From positions 62,001 to 126,000 of the forward strand of contig CAWHGB010000006.1 of NCBI GenBank assembly GCA_963828855.1: a DNA stretch of 64,000 nt. The letters run 5' to 3'. A program made the translations under genes and the position numbers. Position 1 is the first letter of the stretch; each line of letters begins with the position of its first letter. Below, piece by piece: positions 7,863-16,232 of this stretch. The notes beneath the pieces are model-generated. The model did no database searches, was not told the origin of the DNA, and saw only the letters and a list, made by a program, of their open reading frames with translations. The DNA comes from CAVVEQ01 sp963828855. Its GTDB lineage: Bacteria > Chloroflexota > Anaerolineae > Anaerolineales > Anaerolineaceae.

Positions 7863-9014
7863 TTAGATGGGGCGGAGAACCCTATCCACGCGCAGTTGCT
7901 TGAAGAAGAGAACCGAACCGGAAGGCATGCTTTCCTGGGCGGCTTCCTGCCAGGCGAGGACTCCCAAGCGTTTCCGGCGCGCGGCGCTCATAGCCCAAGT
8001 CCTTTCCAGAAATCCACCTTGGCGGCATTGGTCGGCTTCGATAAAAAGGAGGGAGGCCTCGCATTGCAGGTCGCGGGAAGCCAGTTCCATTTCCTTGATC
8101 AGCAGGGGAATGGCCTCTTCAAAGGTAAGCCGGGGATCGATGAGGATATCGGTGGTGCGGGAGATGAGGTTTTCCACCTGCCAGCCAATGATGCCAATGA
8201 TCTTGTTGCGCAGGGTGAGCAGCATGAAGGCTTTTTCACCGAATGCTTCCATGACCTTTTCTTCGGTCATATGCTCGTGATTCTTGCTCAGCCGGTTATA
8301 GAGATCGGCGATCTCGAGGCAGTGCCCGGGTCCGCCGCGCACGCACGCTGATGGTGCCCTGGGGGGCTTTGGTTTCCACCACCGGGGCGGGAGGCTGGGC
8401 TGCCATTGCTCCGGGAATGAATTTCTTCCAGGCGGCCACCACCTGGCGCCAGGTTTCTTCAAAGGTGGAGATATTCTTGATAATCACCGAGGCGGAGGCG
8501 ATCTTTTCTTCCTGCGGGCTTTGCGCGTCGATCCGTTCGCGGGCATCCGCTTCGCTCATGTGGCGCTGGCGCACCAGGCGGGAGAGCTGCAGCTCGGGAA
8601 AGGCGTAGGAGACCCAGATCGCATCACAATGCTTTCCCAAGCCGCTTTCGACCAGTTTGATGGCTTCCACCACGATGACCTTCTGGGTGGCGCGTTTGAT
8701 GATCAGATCGATGGCGCCGGCAGACGAGGGGGTGGATGATCGCTTCCAGGTCGGCCATGGCGACCGGGTTGCTGAAAGTGATCGAAGCGAGCTTGGCGCG
8801 GTCGATCTCACCATCCGGGGCGAGTACCCATTTGCCGAAAGTTCTCCAGCACCTTCTGGTAACCAGGGGCACCCTTGGCGATGGCGCGGTGGGCAAGCTG
8901 ATCGGCATCGATCCCATAAGCGCCAAGGTGCTCCAGCATGCGCCGGACGACGCTTTTCCCGGTTCCGATATTGCCGGTGAGACCGATGACGTATTTATCT
9001 GCCCATTTACCCAC
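7863..9014 (-). CDS. coaE: Dephospho-CoA kinase fused to a GNAT-like C-terminal domain, frameshifted
   Basis: Start GTG 9014 with GAGGTG upstream. Residues 1-200 are CoaE, which phosphorylates dephospho-CoA in the last step of CoA synthesis: P-loop GLTGNIGTGKS, DADQLAH, the helix around EAIIHPLV, VVEAIKLVESG, and RLVRQRHMSEADARERI. A Pro/Ala linker (AAQPPAPVVETKAP) leads to about 160 further residues resembling an acetyltransferase fold (CLEIADLYNRLSKN; IIGIIGWQVENL; LLIKEMELASRD). Frameshifts near 8850, 8735 and 8345. CoaE is normally about 200 residues, so the extension is real and unusual. It leads the coaE-cdaA-ybbR-der-lepB operon. Confidence 0.85.
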
Positions 9015-9231
9015 GAAACACCTCGAATCGATTGTTTAAAGAATTTTATCCATGAATAGGGGAGATGTCAAAAAACCCTGGGATAACAAGGCAGCGACCT
9101 GCCCCTTCATATAATAACTCGTCAGATGAATTATACCGCCCAAAGGCTACTGGTATCGCTTTCCTTGACGCTCGCGCGGTTATTGGGTAAACTCATCCAT
9201 CCCTGCGGGTTGGTTTTCGCAGGGTTAACCT

Positions 9232-9259
9232 TGCCTGTGTATACAGGCTTTGGTATAAT
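9232..9259 (+). promoter_or_regulatory. Promoter of the tRNA-tuf cluster
   Basis: TTGCCT (9232-9237), 16-bp spacer, perfect TATAAT (9254-9259), 31 bases before the first tRNA. The spacer holds GTATAC. A hairpin CCCTGCG/CGCAGGG lies just upstream (9202-9226). Confidence 0.7.
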
Positions 9260-9290
9260 CGAGCACGCTCAAATCGCACCTTAAAAAGTC

Positions 9291-9363
9291 GCCGACGTAG
9301 CTCAGTTGGCAGAGCAGCCGCCTTGTAAGCGGCAGGTTATGGGTTCGATTCCCATCATCGGCT
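9291..9363 (+). tRNA. tRNA-Thr(UGU)
   Basis: 73 nt, full cloverleaf: acceptor GCCGACG/CATCGGC with one A-C mismatch, anticodon arm GCCGC-CTTGTAA-GCGGC (anticodon TGT), T loop TTCGATT. First gene of the tRNA-tuf operon. Confidence 0.95.
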
Positions 9364-9427
9364 CAGTTGCAGGTTGGTGAGTGGGCGAGATCTCTCCCGG
9401 CGCTCCCGAGCCGGTAACGGTTCAAAT

Positions 9428-9511
9428 GGACGGTTACCCAAGTGGCCAACGGGGACTGACTGTAAATCAGTTGGCGACACGCCTTCGGAGGTTCGAATCC
9501 TTCACCGTCCA
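9428..9511 (+). tRNA. tRNA-Tyr(GUA)
   Basis: 84 nt class II tRNA. Acceptor GGACGGT/ACCGTCC, anticodon arm ACTGA-CTGTAAA-TCAGT (anticodon GTA), long variable arm, T loop TTCGAAT. Confidence 0.95.
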
Positions 9512-9584
9512 CAGGTCTTATGACCTAAATTCTACAACAGCTGGTCACCAAGCTGGCTGTTGGAGAAGAATGTAAGTACGGCAA

Positions 9585-9657
9585 GCCCTCATAGCTCAGT
9601 TGGTAGAGCACGCCCTTGGTAAGGGCGAGGTCATGGGTTCAATTCCCATTGAGGGCT
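9585..9657 (+). tRNA. tRNA-Thr(GGU)
   Basis: 73 nt. Acceptor GCCCTCA/TGAGGGC, anticodon arm CGCCC-TTGGTAA-GGGCG (anticodon GGT), T loop TTCAATT. It lies 54 bases before tuf. Confidence 0.95.
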
Positions 9658-9711
9658 CTCTTTGCCGAACGAAATTATAAAAATATTTGGAGCAGGTAAA
9701 GGAGAGGACTG

Positions 9712-10918
9712 ATGGCGAAGCAGAAATTTGACCGAAACAAACCGCATTTGAATGTAGGGACGATGGGACACATCGACCATGGCAAGACGACATTGACAGC
9801 GGCGATCACGAAGTACTGCGGGTTCTTTGGGAAAGCGGAATACCGGGCGTATGATCAGATCGACAACGCGCCGGAAGAGAAAGCGCGCGGGATCACGATC
9901 AACATTGCGCACGTGGAATATGAGACCGAGAAACGGCACTATGCGCACGTGGACATGCCGGGTCACCGCGACTATATCAAGAACATGATCACGGGAGCGG
10001 CGCAGGTGGATGGCGCGATCCTGGTGGTGGCAGCGCCGGATGGCCCGATGCCGCAGACGAAGGAACACGTGTTGCTGGCGCGCCAGGTGGAAGTGCCGAG
10101 CATCGTGGTCTTTTTGAACAAAGTGGACCTGATGGACGACCCGGAGTTGTTGGAACTGGTGGAGATGGAACTGCGCGAAATGCTGACCGGATACAAGTTC
10201 CCGGGCGAGACGACCCCGATCGTGCGCGGCAGCGCGCTGAAGGCATTGGAGAGCACCTAGCACGGACCCGAATGCGCCGGAATACGAGTGCATCAAGGAG
10301 CTGTTGCGGGTGGTGGATGAATACATCCCGCGAGCCCGTACGAGCAGTGGACAAACCGTTCATGATGCCGGTCGAGGACGTGTTCTCGATCAAGGGACGC
10401 GGGACGGTGGTGACGGGCAGAGTGGACCGCGGCAGGATCAAGGTAGGGGAACCGGTGGAGATCGTCGGGCTGCAGGAGAAGACGCGGAACCAGTGTGTGC
10501 ACGGGTGTGGAGATGTTCCACAAGCTGCTGGACGAAGGCATGGCTGGAGACAACCTGGGCTTGCTGCTGCGCGGAATTGAGCGGACGGACGTGGAGCGCG
10601 GGCATGGTGATCGCAAAGCCGGGCAGCATCACCCCGCACACGCAAGTTCATGGCGGAGGTGTACATGTTGAAGCGTGAAGAAGGTGGAAGGCACAAACCG
10701 TTCTTCACTGGATACCGGCCGCAGTTCTACATTCGCACGATGGATGTGACGGGCTCGATCACGCTGCCTGAGGGAGTGGAGATGGTGATGCCCGGGGACA
10801 ACATCAACATGGAAGTGAGCTGATCATCCCGGTGGCGTTGGAGCAGGGTTCGAAGTTCGCGATTCGTGAAGGTGGTCTGACGGTTGGCGCCGGAGTGATC
10901 ACCAAGATCATTGCATAG
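9712..10918 (+). CDS. tuf: Elongation factor Tu, with several frameshifts
   Basis: It brings aminoacyl-tRNA to the ribosome. Start ATG 9712 after GGAGAGG; stop TAG 10916-10918 once repaired, giving the usual 400 or so residues. G domain: G1 GHIDHGKTT, G2 ARGITI, G3 here DMPGH instead of the usual DCPGH, followed by RDY, G4 NKVD, G5 GSALK. Domain 2 (IKGRGTVVTGRVDRG) and domain 3 (FTGYRPQFYIRTMDVTG, GGLTVGAGVITKI) follow. I place single-base indels near 10258, 10337, 10490, 10600, 10645 and 10815; several are one extra C. So dense a set in an essential gene points to assembly error rather than decay. Confidence 0.93.
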
Positions 10919-10966
10919 GAAGGAAGAGCGTCAGCCGGGAAACCGGGAACGGCTAAGTGATAAACC

Positions 10967-11137
10967 ATGGCATCAAAAAAGAAAGATGTACGACCGGTGA
11001 TCACGTTCGCGTGCTCGGATTGCAAAGAGCGCAATTACACATCCGAAAAGAATCGTCGCAACGATCCCGGCCGCATGGAGATCAAGAAGTACTGTCCGCG
11101 CTGCCGCAAACACACCTTGCACCGCGAGACCAAATAA
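10967..11137 (+). CDS. rpmG: 50S ribosomal protein L33
   Basis: 56 residues, too short for many gene callers but complete: MASKKKDVRPVITFACSDC, then RNYTSEKNRRN and CPRCRKHTLHRETK. The two CxxC pairs (CSDC, CPRC) make it the zinc-binding L33 form. It sits 48 bases after tuf and before tRNA-Trp, the common tuf-rpmG-secE-nusG order. Confidence 0.95.
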   Translation: MASKKKDVRPVITFACSDCKERNYTSEKNRRNDPGRMEIKKYCPRCRKHTLHRETK

Positions 11138-11191
11138 GGATTAGTAGCAAGGGGTGCGGTCTTGACAAATAATCGCACCCGGAACCTGTAC

Positions 11192-11264
11192 AGGCCAGTA
11201 GCTCAATTGGCAGAGTGCCTGTCTCCAAAACAGGAGGTTGCGGGTTCGATTCCTGCCTGGCCTG
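11192..11264 (+). tRNA. tRNA-Trp(CCA)
   Basis: 73 nt. Acceptor AGGCCAG/CTGGCCT, anticodon arm CCTGT-CTCCAAA-ACAGG (anticodon CCA), T loop TTCGATT. Placed between rpmG and secE. A TTGACA (11162-11167) lies 25 bases upstream but lacks a good -10, so cotranscription with tuf is more likely. Confidence 0.95.
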
Positions 11265-11338
11265 CCTGAAGAAGTGGGAGCCGTCCTTCTCAGCAATACG
11301 GGAATGACGGCATTTTAGCCTGAAAAGAGGAGTTTGCC

Positions 11339-11547
11339 GTGGCTAGAAACAGCGAAAAAACCAAACCGATTTCAAACGCTGGTGGCGTGAGACGCTCGGT
11401 GAACTGCGCAAGGTAACCTGGCCTACTCCACGGGAAGCCATGCGCATGACCAAGATCGTTTTGGCCGTGATGATCGTGACCGGGTTGATCCTGGGCGGTT
11501 TTGATTTTATCTTTTCACGACTGATCGGTTACCTGGTAACCCTTTAA
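11339..11547 (+). CDS. secE: Preprotein translocase subunit SecE, one frameshift
   Basis: Start GTG 11339 with GAGGAG upstream. About 68 residues after repair: a charged N-terminus (VARNSEKTKP), then RFKRWWRETLGELRKVTWPTP, the SecE signature, and one membrane helix (IVLAVMIVTGLILGGFDFIF). The frameshift is near 11370 in the run ATTTCAAA (one extra T). SecE clamps SecY in the protein-export channel; it is followed by nusG as usual. The gene is easily missed because its frame is broken. Confidence 0.9.
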
Positions 11548-11576
11548 CCTGGCGAATTTGTATCCGAGGAGTATGA

Positions 11577-12256
11577 ATGGTTGCGCAGGATGATCTGAAC
11601 AAGAACGAAGTGTGGGAAGAACCGGATCGAGAGCGCCAGAGCCCGTGGCACCGGCACCTGTTCCCGCGCCTAAAGCCGCCGCCCCTGCACCGCAAGAGCG
11701 CAGAGGAATCGGTTGCTGATATTATCAGCGACGAGGTCGCCTGGTATGTGATTCACTGCTATTCCGGTTATGAGAACAAAGTGCGCCATAACCTGGAACA
11801 GCGTATCGAGACCATGGGCATGAAGGACATGATCTTCGATGTGGTCATCCCAACCCAGGAAGAGATCGAAGTGCGGGATGGCAAACGCCGCACAGTGGAG
11901 CGCCATGTCTTCCCCGGCTACGTGCTGGTCAACATGAAGCTCTCGGAGGAATCCTGGTACGTGGTGCGCAACACCCCCGGTGTGACCGGTTTTGTGGGCA
12001 TGGGCAATGAGCCCACCCCGCTGCGTCGATGAAGAGGTGCAACCAGATCCTGAAGCGCATGGAAGCCGAAGCCCCGCTGGTGAAGGTAACCTTCAAGGTG
12101 GGCGAACGTGTCCGCATCGTCGATGGACCGTTCAATGATTTCCGCGGTACGGTTCAGGATATCGATATGGAACAGACCAAGGTGCGCGTTATGGTGAATT
12201 TCTTCGGGCGGGAAACCCCTGTGGAACTGGATTTCTTGCAGGTAGAAAAAGCGTAA
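11577..12256 (+). CDS. nusG: Transcription antitermination factor NusG, frameshifted
   Basis: Start ATG 11577 with GAGGA upstream. The NGN domain begins WYVIHCYSGYENKVRHNL and includes RKVFPGYV-type sequence (RHVFPGYVLVNMKL) and TPGVTGFVG; the KOW domain follows (FKVGERVRIVDGPFNDFRG, NFFGRETPVELDF). Before the NGN domain there are about 50 extra residues, charged and low in structure (DLNKNEVWEEPDRERQSP), longer than in E. coli. Frameshifts near 12025 and 12045, both looking like one extra C. NusG binds RNA polymerase and couples it to ribosomes or Rho. Confidence 0.92.
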
Positions 12257-12278
12257 GCATTGACCCCTTTGGGTCTTA

Positions 12279-12329
12279 ATGTGGGAGGGTGCTCCCCTAT
12301 CACCCGCTAAAACCACCAAGGAGAGAAAA
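12279..12329 (+). repeat. Intergenic leader motif, copy 1 (before rplK)
   Basis: GTGGGAGGG, a small hairpin (GGGAGGGTGCTCCC), then AAAACCACCAAGGAGA up to the start codon. The same layout recurs at 12757-12797 before rplA. Confidence 0.5.
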
Positions 12330-12755
12330 GTGGCAAAGAAACTTAAAACTATTGTACGTCTGCAGATTCCGGCTGGAAAAGCCAATCCTGCACCCCCCAT
12401 CGGTCCTGCCCTCGCCGGGCATGGTATCAACATCATGGCGTTCTGCAAGGAATACAACGCCCGCACCCAGAACCAGGTCGGCGAGATCATTCCTGCAGAG
12501 ATCACCGTCTATACCGATGGGTCGTTCACCTTCATCCTGAAATCACCCCCGGCTGCGGAACTGCTCAAAAAGGCAGCTGGTGTTGAAAAAGGATCCGATG
12601 TCCCCAACCGCAACAAGGTTGGCAAGGTCACCAGGGCCCAGATCCGCCAGATCGCGGAGATGAAAGTGAAGGATATGAATGCCATTGACGTCGAAGGCGC
12701 CATGCGCCAGATCGAAGGCACTGCCCGCAACATGGGGATTACGGTAGTCGATTAA
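12330..12755 (+). CDS. rplK: 50S ribosomal protein L11
   Basis: 141 residues from GTG 12330 (VAKKLKTIVRLQIPAGKA), preceded by AAGGAG. The frame is open further upstream (ATG-like start 12279), but that part is leader sequence. The N-terminal domain has PAPPIGPALAGHGINIMAFCKEYNA; the C-terminal RNA-binding domain has KSPPAAELLKKAAG and KDMNAIDVEGAMRQIEGTARNMGI. L11 forms the stalk base where GTPase factors bind. No frameshift. Confidence 0.97.
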   Translation: MAKKLKTIVRLQIPAGKANPAPPIGPALAGHGINIMAFCKEYNARTQNQVGEIIPAEITVYTDGSFTFILKSPPAAELLKKAAGVEKGSDVPNRNKVGKVTRAQIRQIAEMKVKDMNAIDVEGAMRQIEGTARNMGITVVD

Positions 12756-12756
12756 T

Positions 12757-12797
12757 TGTGGGAGGGCGAAAACGCCCGTTAAAACCACCAAGGAGAA
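12757..12797 (+). repeat. Intergenic leader motif, copy 2 (before rplA)
   Basis: GTGGGAGGGC, a small hairpin (GGGCgaaaacGCCC), then AAAACCACCAAGGAGA just before the rplA ATG. The flanks match copy 1 at 12279 while the hairpin sequence differs. Confidence 0.5.
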
Positions 12798-12800
12798 ACA

Positions 12801-13521
12801 ATGGCTAAACACGGAAAGAAATACCAGGCAGCAATTGCCAAGATTGATGAAAGAACGTTTTACGAACCCCGCCAGGCATTGACCCTGGTAAAGGAAACCT
12901 CCTACATCCAAGTTCGATGCCACCGTCGAAGTTCACCTGCGCATGGGTCTTGGATCCCCGCCAGGCTGATCAGCAGGTGCGCGATGTGGTGGTTCTGCCC
13001 CACGGGCTGGGCAAGACTGTCCGCGTGCTGGTCTTCGCCCAGGGCGAAGGTGCCACAAAAGCCCAGGAAGCCGGCGCAGATTACGTGGCTGACAGCGACG
13101 AATGGATCACCAAGATCCAGAATGGTTTGACCGATTTCGATGTGGCCATCGCCACCCCGGATATGATGGGCAAGGCCGGAAAGCTGGGCCGTGTGCTCGG
13201 TCCCCGCGGACTGATGCCGAACCCCAAAGCCGGTACGGTTGTGGATGCGCAGGACCTGCCGCGTGTGATCGAAGAATCCAAAGCCGGGCGTGTCGAATTC
13301 CGCCTGGATAAGACCGCCAACGTGCACGTTTCGGTGGGCAAGGTTTCATTTGAGGTGGATAAGCTCTACGATAACCTGGCTGCCCTGATGGAAGCGATCA
13401 AGAAAGCCAAACCCTCGGCGCAAAAGGTATTTATATCAAGCGCATCACCCTGGCATCCACGATGGGTCCTGGCGTCAAAGTGGACGCGAACGCAGCCCAG
13501 ATGATGAACGTGAAGGAATAA
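12801..13521 (+). CDS. rplA: 50S ribosomal protein L1, frameshifted
   Basis: About 239 residues after repair, start ATG 12801 with AAGGAG. MAKHGKKYQAAIAKID, the hallmark VRDVVVLPHGLGKTVRVLVF, and LGRVLGPRGLMPNPKAGTV are all present, ending GPGVKVDANAAQMMNVKE. Frameshifts near 12911 (an extra C before AAGTTC) and 13428 (a lost G). L1 forms the L1 stalk and often represses its own operon in bacteria. Confidence 0.95.
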
Positions 13522-13546
13522 GATCAACCCGGGCGGGGAAATACCC

Positions 13547-13575
13547 TTGCCCGGATGGTATTTATCAAGTAAAAT
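13547..13575 (+). promoter_or_regulatory. Promoter of rplJ-rplL
   Basis: TTGCCC (13547-13552), 17-bp spacer, TAAAAT (13570-13575). The predicted start, around 13582, falls right at the beginning of the L10 leader structure. Confidence 0.6.
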
Positions 13576-13577
13576 AT

Positions 13578-13735
13578 TGCCGCTCTCAAAAACGGAGCGA
13601 TCGCCGAAGACGGCCGGTGCCAGAGATGGCTTAATTTCCTGCCCAGGTGAAGACAAAAGCGCTGCGGCGCGATGTTCCTGAAACGGAAACATGTCTTTGC
13701 CTGTCTTTACAGGCAAAGATTTTTTAACCCTGAGG
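13578..13735 (+). promoter_or_regulatory. Ribosomal protein L10 leader
   Basis: The long space before rplJ has the marks of the L10 leader RNA, which binds the L10-L12 complex and lets it limit its own synthesis: paired segments CGCTC/GAGCG, the block GATCGCCGAAGACGGCCGGT, a conserved AATTTCCTGCCCAGGTGAA stretch, and a late hairpin TTTGCCTG-TCTTTA-CAGGCAAA followed by a T-run (13693-13722) that can act as a terminator. The rplJ ribosome site AAGGAGG follows. Confidence 0.8.
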
Positions 13736-13752
13736 AAAGGAGGTGAAATTCA

Positions 13753-14280
13753 TTGGCATTTACAAAAAAGCATAAAGTTGAAATGCAGGCGCAGTATTCC
13801 AAATGGCTGGAACAAAGCCAGGCGGTATTTGCTGCATCATTTACTTCCGTGACCGTGAAGGAGATCGAAGCTCTGCGCGCGAAAGCCCGCGAGGCTGGCG
13901 GCGAATTGCATGTGGTCAAGAACACACTGATCACCCGTTCGATCAATGATGCGGGTTTGCCTCAGAGCGAGGCTTTTGAAGGCACATCCCTGGTCGGGTT
14001 CGCATTCAATGACCCCCCCGCCCTGGCAAAGGTCCTTAACGAGGTTGCCACCAAGCAATCGGAACGATTCACGCTCAAAGGCGGATATCTGGGGAAGGAT
14101 CTTCTCAGTGCCAGCCAGGTGAAAGCTCTGGCCGATCTGCCCGCCCTGCCCGTGATGCGCGCACGCCTGATGGGCTTGCTCAACACACCCGCCACGCAGC
14201 TCGTCCGCACTCTTGCTGAACCTGCCCGCCGGATGGCGTACGTCATCAAGGCGCATTCCGAACAGCCCCAGGCTGCCTAG
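13753..14280 (+). CDS. rplJ: 50S ribosomal protein L10
   Basis: 175 residues, intact, start TTG 13753 with the strong site AAGGAGG 8-14 bases upstream. MAFTKKHKVEMQAQYSKWL, EALRAKAREAGGELHVVKNTL and the C-terminal helix that carries L7/L12 dimers. L10 anchors the stalk to 23S rRNA. Expression is likely set by the leader before it. Confidence 0.95.
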   Translation: MAFTKKHKVEMQAQYSKWLEQSQAVFAASFTSVTVKEIEALRAKAREAGGELHVVKNTLITRSINDAGLPQSEAFEGTSLVGFAFNDPPALAKVLNEVATKQSERFTLKGGYLGKDLLSASQVKALADLPALPVMRARLMGLLNTPATQLVRTLAEPARRMAYVIKAHSEQPQAA

Positions 14281-14366
14281 GAAACCACCGGTCGACTTGC
14301 CGGAGGAGAATCTTCCTGGCAGTCGAATAGAAATTATAAACAGAAATAATTGAAGGAGTAATATAG

Positions 14367-14746
14367 ATGGCTGATTTAGAAAAATTGGTTGAAGAACTGA
14401 GCAAGCTCTCCGTTTTGGAAGCTGCTGAACTGGTGAAAGCCCTGGAAGAAAAATGGGGTGTTTCCGCCGCTGCCGCTGTGGCCGTGGCTGCCCCGGCTGG
14501 CGGAGCGGTGCTTCCGCTGAACCCGTGGAAGAGAAGACCGAGTTCGACGTCGTCCTCAAGGATGCCGGACCCAAGAAGATCGAGGTCATCAAGGTCATTC
14601 GCCAGCTCACCAACCTGGGCCTGGTGGAAGCCAAGACCATGGCCGAGACCGCGGGTGCCAAGGTCCTCACCGGTGTTGCCAAGGCTGCTGCTGCAGATGC
14701 CAAGAGCAAGATCGAAGCCGCTGGCGGTGTTGTCGAAGTTGCATAA
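14367..14746 (+). CDS. rplL: 50S ribosomal protein L7/L12, one frameshift
   Basis: Start ATG 14367 after GGAG. N-terminal dimer domain MADLEKLVEELSKLSVLEAA, an Ala-rich hinge (SAAAAVAVAAPAGGA), then the C-terminal factor-binding domain EFDVVLKDAGPKKIEVIKVI and SKIEAAGGVVEVA. One frameshift near 14508 (a lost G in GCGGGTGC). About 126 residues after repair, the family length. It ends before a strong terminator. Confidence 0.95.
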
Positions 14747-14763
14747 TTCTTAAGCGAACCAAA

Positions 14764-14793
14764 AAAGAGACGCGATAAGCGTCTCTTTTTTTT
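14764..14793 (+). terminator. Terminator of the ribosomal protein operon
   Basis: AAAGAGACGC/GCGTCTCTTT (14764-14773 with 14779-14788), loop GATAA, followed by a run of T. The run of A on the other side may let it work for the minus-strand gene too. Confidence 0.9.
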
Positions 14794-14824
14794 GTATTGC
14801 CTGGAAAATTGGAAATCCGTTTTC

Positions 14825-15404
14825 TCAAAAACTCTTCGTCCCAAATTGATTTGGACCCTTTGAACCAGGAAGACAACATGTTTCAATAAAAAACCAAATT
14901 CCTCCGATGATGGGAATTAAATTTATAAGAATAAACCAGCCGGATTTATCCCGGTCATGACAACGTTTTATGGCCATGGCAAACAGACACCATATCAAGA
15001 AAAGCTGGACGACAAAGAGAACGATAAAATAATAGGTCGATCCATCCAAGAATAAATCATTCATAAAAAGATCCATTAAAATGCGAATGATGACGGTAAG
15101 AAAGAAATAGGGGAGAATCGCAAAAAGCCAATAGGATGCCAAACCCACCCGGCCCCTGGCGGAAAAATAGAAACCAATAAAACCCATGTACGTGATATCT
15201 GGCGGGGAGGACTTCGCAATAATAAGGTCAGGCACATTCTGAGGTGGAATTTCCACCCCTCGACTCAATAAAATTTCACGAATGACATCAAAGGTGAGAT
15301 CTGTCCATTCGAGACGATTATTGGCTTTGCCAGATCTCAAGCAGTTCGCTGGTTTCTTTTTGATTTTGAGCCGTGTAGATTTCATCGCGAATGTAATCAC
15401 TCAT
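14825..15404 (-). CDS. DUF805 membrane protein, one frameshift near the start
   Basis: The long open frame begins at 15400 with an unlikely sequence; the better start is ATG 15404 (MSDYIRDEIYTAQNQ), which has GGAGGAG upstream, with a single frameshift near 15335 joining it to NNRLEWTDLTFDVIREIL. Four membrane helices follow (GLASYWLFAILPYFFL, YYFIVLFVVQLFLIW, GWFILINLIPIIGGIWF), with the DUF805 mark AIKRCHDRDKSGW. DUF805 proteins are small inner-membrane proteins of unknown role. The gene is AT-richer than its neighbours, which may mean transfer. Confidence 0.8.
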
Positions 15405-15492
15405 TTCTCCTCCACGGGTGAAAAGTAATTACCAGACGAAAAGCCAAACTAATTCAAATAAATAAAAAAAGGAAATAGAATTTGTTCGAAGA

Positions 15493-16165
15493 TCACCCCG
15501 CGAGCGGAGCGGAGTGCACCTGGCGGACGACCATTACCACCTTACCCATGATCTCCAGCGGACGGGATTTTTCAATAAAGATCGGGGACATGGTCGGGTT
15601 GGCAGGCTGCAGGCGGTAACGATCGCCTTCTTTATAGAAATATTTCAGGGTGGTTTCATCCCGGTCCGGCAGCCACACGGCGACCATATCGCCATTTTCG
15701 GCCACCCGGGCGGGTTTCATGATGACGATATCGCCATCGTTGACCATCGCGTCCACCATGGAATCGCCCTCCACCTGCAGGGCAAAAAGCCGGTCGGCGC
15801 GTTCTTTGGAGGGCAGGATGCTGGAGGCGATCTCGACGCTATCTTCGGAGTTGAAGTAATCGAGATCGGAGGCGGGTACAGGGATGGGTTTGCCTGCGAC
15901 GATGCGCCCCATGACCGGGATGCGAAAGACTTCCTTCAGGGCGTTGGAAAGGACACGGATACTGCGGGAGATGTGCTTATCCCGGACGATGGCTCCACGG
16001 GTTTCAAGCTTCTCCAGGTAGAAATCCACCAGGGAGGTGGATTTGACCCCGATCTTATCCCCGATCTCCCGGATGGAGGGGGAATAGCCCGATTCTTTCC
16101 TGGAAACTGGTTAGAAATTCCAGGATGCGGTGCAGCCTTTCCTCCATTTCCCTGTCGCGTGTCAT
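15493..16165 (-). CDS. lexA: LexA SOS repressor, one frameshift
   Basis: Start ATG 16165 (MTRDREMEERLHRILEFL) with GGAGG upstream. The winged-helix DNA-binding domain continues YSPSIREIGDKIGVKSTSLV after a frameshift near 16098 (an extra A). The self-cleavage site is Ala-Gly in RIVAGKPIPV; catalytic Ser in GDSMVDAM and Lys in TTLKYFYKEGD are both present. About 223 residues. RecA-bound ssDNA triggers cleavage, freeing SOS genes. A perfect operator in its own promoter shows autoregulation. Confidence 0.94.
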
Positions 16166-16203
16166 ACCATCCTCCTGCAATATCCCTTTCGATTATTTGT
16201 TCT

Positions 16204-16232
16204 ATTATATATAAGAACAAACGTTCTGTCAA
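16204..16232 (-). promoter_or_regulatory. Consensus promoter of lexA
   Basis: Minus strand: perfect -35 TTGACA (16232-16227), 17-bp spacer, perfect -10 TATAAT (16209-16204). The LexA box occupies the promoter-proximal part of the spacer and touches the -35. Confidence 0.85.
16214..16227 (-). promoter_or_regulatory. LexA operator (Bacillus-type SOS box)
   Basis: AGAACAAACGTTCT contains GAAC-4N-GTTC, the SOS box known in Gram-positives and several Chloroflexota, in perfect form. Binding would cover the spacer of the lexA promoter. A wider inverted repeat, TTTGTTCT/AGAACAAA, overlaps it (16197-16221). Confidence 0.85.

Noticed and set aside
10258..10815. Programmed frameshifting in tuf
   Set aside because: There are about six shifts at unrelated sequences, no slippery site with a structure, and the same happens in many other genes; sequencing error is far simpler.
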